Of a stretch of 6,045 nt of DNA, positions 5,807-6,045 are shown one piece after another (positions within the stretch are counted from its first letter, which is position 1; every line of letters starts with the position of its first letter). Made by a program: the position numbers and the translations under genes. Under the pieces are notes generated by a model. The model was not told the origin of the DNA. It saw only the letters and a list, made by a program, of their open reading frames with translations, and searched no databases. Source of the stretch: Candidatus Planktophila limnetica (GTDB lineage Bacteria > Actinomycetota > Actinomycetes > Nanopelagicales > Nanopelagicaceae); the NCBI GenBank assembly GCA_029979485.1, contig JAPOHK010000056.1:1-6045 (forward strand), read 5' to 3'.

Positions 5807-6045
5807 GTGTCCGCACATCCGCTAGATCCGCTATCAGCGGCAGAACAAGAATCCCTTGTTAAAGCTGCGCGTGCTGCGTGGAATTTAGATCATCGCCACT
5901 TGATTGCGATGTTGCAATTGCACGAACCAACAAAAGAATTTTTAAGCAAGTACAAACAAGGCGATGCATTCCCTCGCTTTGGTCGCATCACTATTTGGGA
6001 TCAAGAAAAAGCGATGGTCTCCGAAGGCGTTATTTCAACAAGCGG
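5807..6045 (+). CDS. Probable copper-containing primary amine oxidase, N-terminal part
   Basis: The frame stays open to the window end, giving 79 codons plus two bases of a gene that continues beyond it. The start HPLDPLSAAE, the helix up to the RHLIAMLQLHEPTK strand, and the later FGRITIWDQEKAMVSEGVIS strand pair match the first small alpha/beta domain (N2) of copper amine oxidases. These enzymes oxidise primary amines such as tyramine or phenylethylamine to aldehyde, ammonia and hydrogen peroxide. The topaquinone-forming tyrosine and the copper histidines lie downstream and cannot be checked. No signal peptide is visible, so a cytoplasmic enzyme is expected, as in other actinobacterial members. 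GTG at 5807 gives MSAHPLDPL and has AGAGAG nine bases upstream; an in-frame TTG at 5798 is the alternative. It lies 13 bases after the dacB stop and is probably co-transcribed. Confidence 0.7.
   Translation, partial: MSAHPLDPLSAAEQESLVKAARAAWNLDHRHLIAMLQLHEPTKEFLSKYKQGDAFPRFGRITIWDQEKAMVSEGVISTS

Noticed and set aside
47..6045. A dedicated amide/amine degradation system formed by the dimethylformamidase-like protein and the amine oxidase.
   Set aside because: The genes are over 4 kb apart in different transcription units, one protein is exported and the other apparently cytoplasmic, and dimethylamine is not a primary amine; no sequence evidence links them.

Overview
The window looks like ordinary chromosome of a small-genome actinobacterium with moderate-to-low GC; freshwater Nanopelagicales (acI type) fit best. 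This rests on the gene families present, GTG starts, very tight gene packing, and starts that sit directly behind a -10-like hexamer without a Shine-Dalgarno sequence. The lineage is an inference from style, not from a marker gene. I see no mobile element, CRISPR array, tRNA, rRNA or prophage signal, and no gene-free stretch longer than about 50 bases.

Layout. Bases 47-1429 (+) encode a secreted protein with the catalytic domain of N,N-dimethylformamidase large subunits. Bases 1481-2434 (+) encode a soluble tetratricopeptide-repeat protein with a clear Shine-Dalgarno sequence. It runs tail-to-tail into, and overlaps by 60 bases, an MFS transporter gene on the minus strand (2375-3550). The transporter is the second gene of a leftward operon headed by a SpoU/TrmH-family RNA 2'-O-methyltransferase (3547-4194), the two sharing an ATGA stop/start overlap. 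Only 22 bases separate the methyltransferase start from a rightward operon: a small four-helix membrane protein (4217-4588), a short PBP4-type D-alanyl-D-alanine carboxypeptidase (4600-5793), and the first 79 codons of a probable copper-containing primary amine oxidase (5807 to the window end).

The most distinctive structure is the divergent control region at 4182-4229. Two promoters can be read there, each with a 17-base spacer. Their -10 hexamers share two bases, and each -10 lies six bases before its own ATG, which implies leaderless mRNAs and mutually exclusive polymerase binding. Each -10 also begins with an in-frame stop codon, which fixes both start codons.

The genes do not form one obvious pathway. 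The rightward operon combines cell-wall maintenance with an amine-oxidising enzyme, and the leftward one pairs RNA modification with export or import of an unknown solute. The dimethylformamidase-like protein and the amine oxidase could both contribute to nitrogen or carbon recovery from amides and amines, but they are in separate transcription units and this link is speculative. I found no convincing evidence of a new multi-gene system. The findings listed are points of local interest.
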